From: Candidatus Aenigmatarchaeota archaeon
GTDB taxonomy: Archaea > Aenigmatarchaeota > Aenigmatarchaeia > QMZP01
Direction of reading: 5' to 3'
DNA length: 14,690 bases
NCBI GenBank assembly: GCA_020343575.1
Contig: CP070801.1
Location: 969,388 to 984,077, forward strand
Position numbers and translations under genes: made by a program. This document shows, piece after piece, positions 13,912 to 14,690 of the stretch (the first letter of the stretch is position 1; the number at the start of each line of letters is the position of its first letter). Under the pieces are notes generated by a model that had not been told where the DNA came from, ran no database searches, and saw only the letters and a program-made list of their open reading frames with translations.

Positions 13912-14690
13912 TTCTCAGCTTCTCCAATTCCCTTTTGTTTATGGGTTTTGCTCTAACAATTTTTTTATTTCTGCCTTTGGTGTAACTGAGTTCCACTTCC
14001 TTCTTTGGGGCATCAGAGTATCGAACCGTTATTTCCGCTGCCTTCTTTATCAGGGTGTTTGATTTTCCTTGCAGAACTGTGAGCGGTCCCATGTAGTATT
14101 TAACCTCCATCCATGATAGTCTGTGTTTTTCTGCAAGGTCAAAGAGTTTTTTGTTTTCCTGTTCATTCCTTCCAACGATTATTTTTTCCTTGCCCAACCT
14201 GAAATGTCTGCCTGATTTGAGAAGTTCAACATCCTTCCAGGTAAGGGTCTTTTCGTTCGCAAGGAAATCTATGAGTTTTTTCGAGAACCCAGGATCCGTG
14301 AGCAGGCAGCCGCCACCGGGAGTTGGATACTTTTTGATTCCGAACTCCTTCGCAAGTTTCATCTGCGGTTTCCTCGACCTTCCTTGGATTGACAATAGTT
14401 TTTTCCTGTCAACCAAACCATTCTTCTCTGCCTCTGTGGCAGGCATCAGTTTGGCTGACAGGGGTCTTACTATTTTGTCTTTAAGTCCGGACTCCTTTTC
14501 GATGATTTTCATCAGGGACCTTTTCTGTGAGAAAGGTCTTTCACCCAGAACCTCTCCTGTAGCAATAAAATCTGCATTTATTTTTTTCGCAAACGCCTTG
14601 GCTTTCTTTAGCATGTATATTTTGCAATCTATGCACGGGTTCACATTTGCTCCATATCCATGCTTTGGTTTTTTAATGATATTGAAGTAC
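13904..14690 (-). CDS. PP-loop tRNA thiolase-like protein with C-terminal NFACT-R-like domain (5' end outside window)
   Basis: This is probably an ATP-dependent tRNA sulfur-transfer enzyme related to MnmA/ThiI. The frame stays open past the GTG at 14644 to the window edge (reading KPKHGYGANVNPCIDCK), so the ATP-binding N-terminus lies outside and about 261 residues are seen. NPCIDC resembles the catalytic-cysteine region of MnmA (NPC-x2-C). GEVLGERPFSQ follows, and a second conserved cysteine is in TPGGGCLLTDP, as expected for a two-cysteine thiolation mechanism. The last ~110 residues (HFRLGKEKIIVGRNEQENKKL onward, through KYYMGPLTVLQG) resemble the RNA-binding NFACT-R domain found fused to such proteins in archaea. 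It is often annotated as a ThiI-like 4-thiouridine synthase or a TrmU-like protein. The modified base cannot be decided from this fragment. Confidence 0.82.
   Translation of the reverse strand, partial: YFNIIKKPKHGYGANVNPCIDCKIYMLKKAKAFAKKINADFIATGEVLGERPFSQKRSLMKIIEKESGLKDKIVRPLSAKLMPATEAEKNGLVDRKKLLSIQGRSRKPQMKLAKEFGIKKYPTPGGGCLLTDPGFSKKLIDFLANEKTLTWKDVELLKSGRHFRLGKEKIIVGRNEQENKKLFDLAEKHRLSWMEVKYYMGPLTVLQGKSNTLIKKAAEITVRYSDAPKKEVELSYTKGRNKKIVRAKPINKRELEKLRII

Overview
This is an archaeal chromosome segment made mostly of core informational and processing genes. The archaeal-type glutamyl-tRNA synthetase, the aLhr2-like helicase with a C-terminal zinc finger, the SbcD-related archaeal phosphoesterase, the ribose-1,5-bisphosphate isomerase-like protein, the FlaJ/TadC-like membrane protein and the PP-loop thiolase with an NFACT-R-like tail all point to Archaea (euryarchaeal or DPANN). 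I cannot name the lineage from sequence alone. AT-rich TATA elements lie roughly 24-32 bp before most start codons, so many transcripts are probably leaderless or nearly so. A GGTGG ribosome-binding site appears before three genes.

Layout, left to right: the 3' part of gltX (+); a small treble-clef-like zinc protein (-); a two-domain FlaJ/TadC-type protein (-); a divergent promoter; cysS (+), an unrecognised 211-residue protein (+) and an MBL-fold hydrolase (+); a large secreted, membrane-anchored MopE-type protein (-); a second divergent region carrying inverted repeats; the lhr helicase (+); a metallophosphoesterase (-) one base from the end of lhr; a four-helix membrane protein (-) coupled to an R15P-isomerase/eIF2B-like gene (-); and the 3' part of a PP-loop tRNA thiolase-like gene (-) that runs off the right edge.

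The genes do not form one evident pathway. gltX, cysS and the PP-loop gene serve tRNA charging and modification. lhr and the phosphoesterase are a recurrent nucleic-acid processing neighbourhood, here tail to tail. The FlaJ-like and MopE-like proteins belong to the cell envelope. Genes are packed closely, often convergently with 10-bp overlap to 8-bp gaps. I saw no mobile element, CRISPR array, tRNA or rRNA gene. The most notable signals are the small zinc protein with its own promoter, the inverted repeats laid over the TATA boxes of that gene and of lhr, the heavily sequon-decorated MopE-type surface protein, and the FlaJ-like protein without a neighbouring ATPase.
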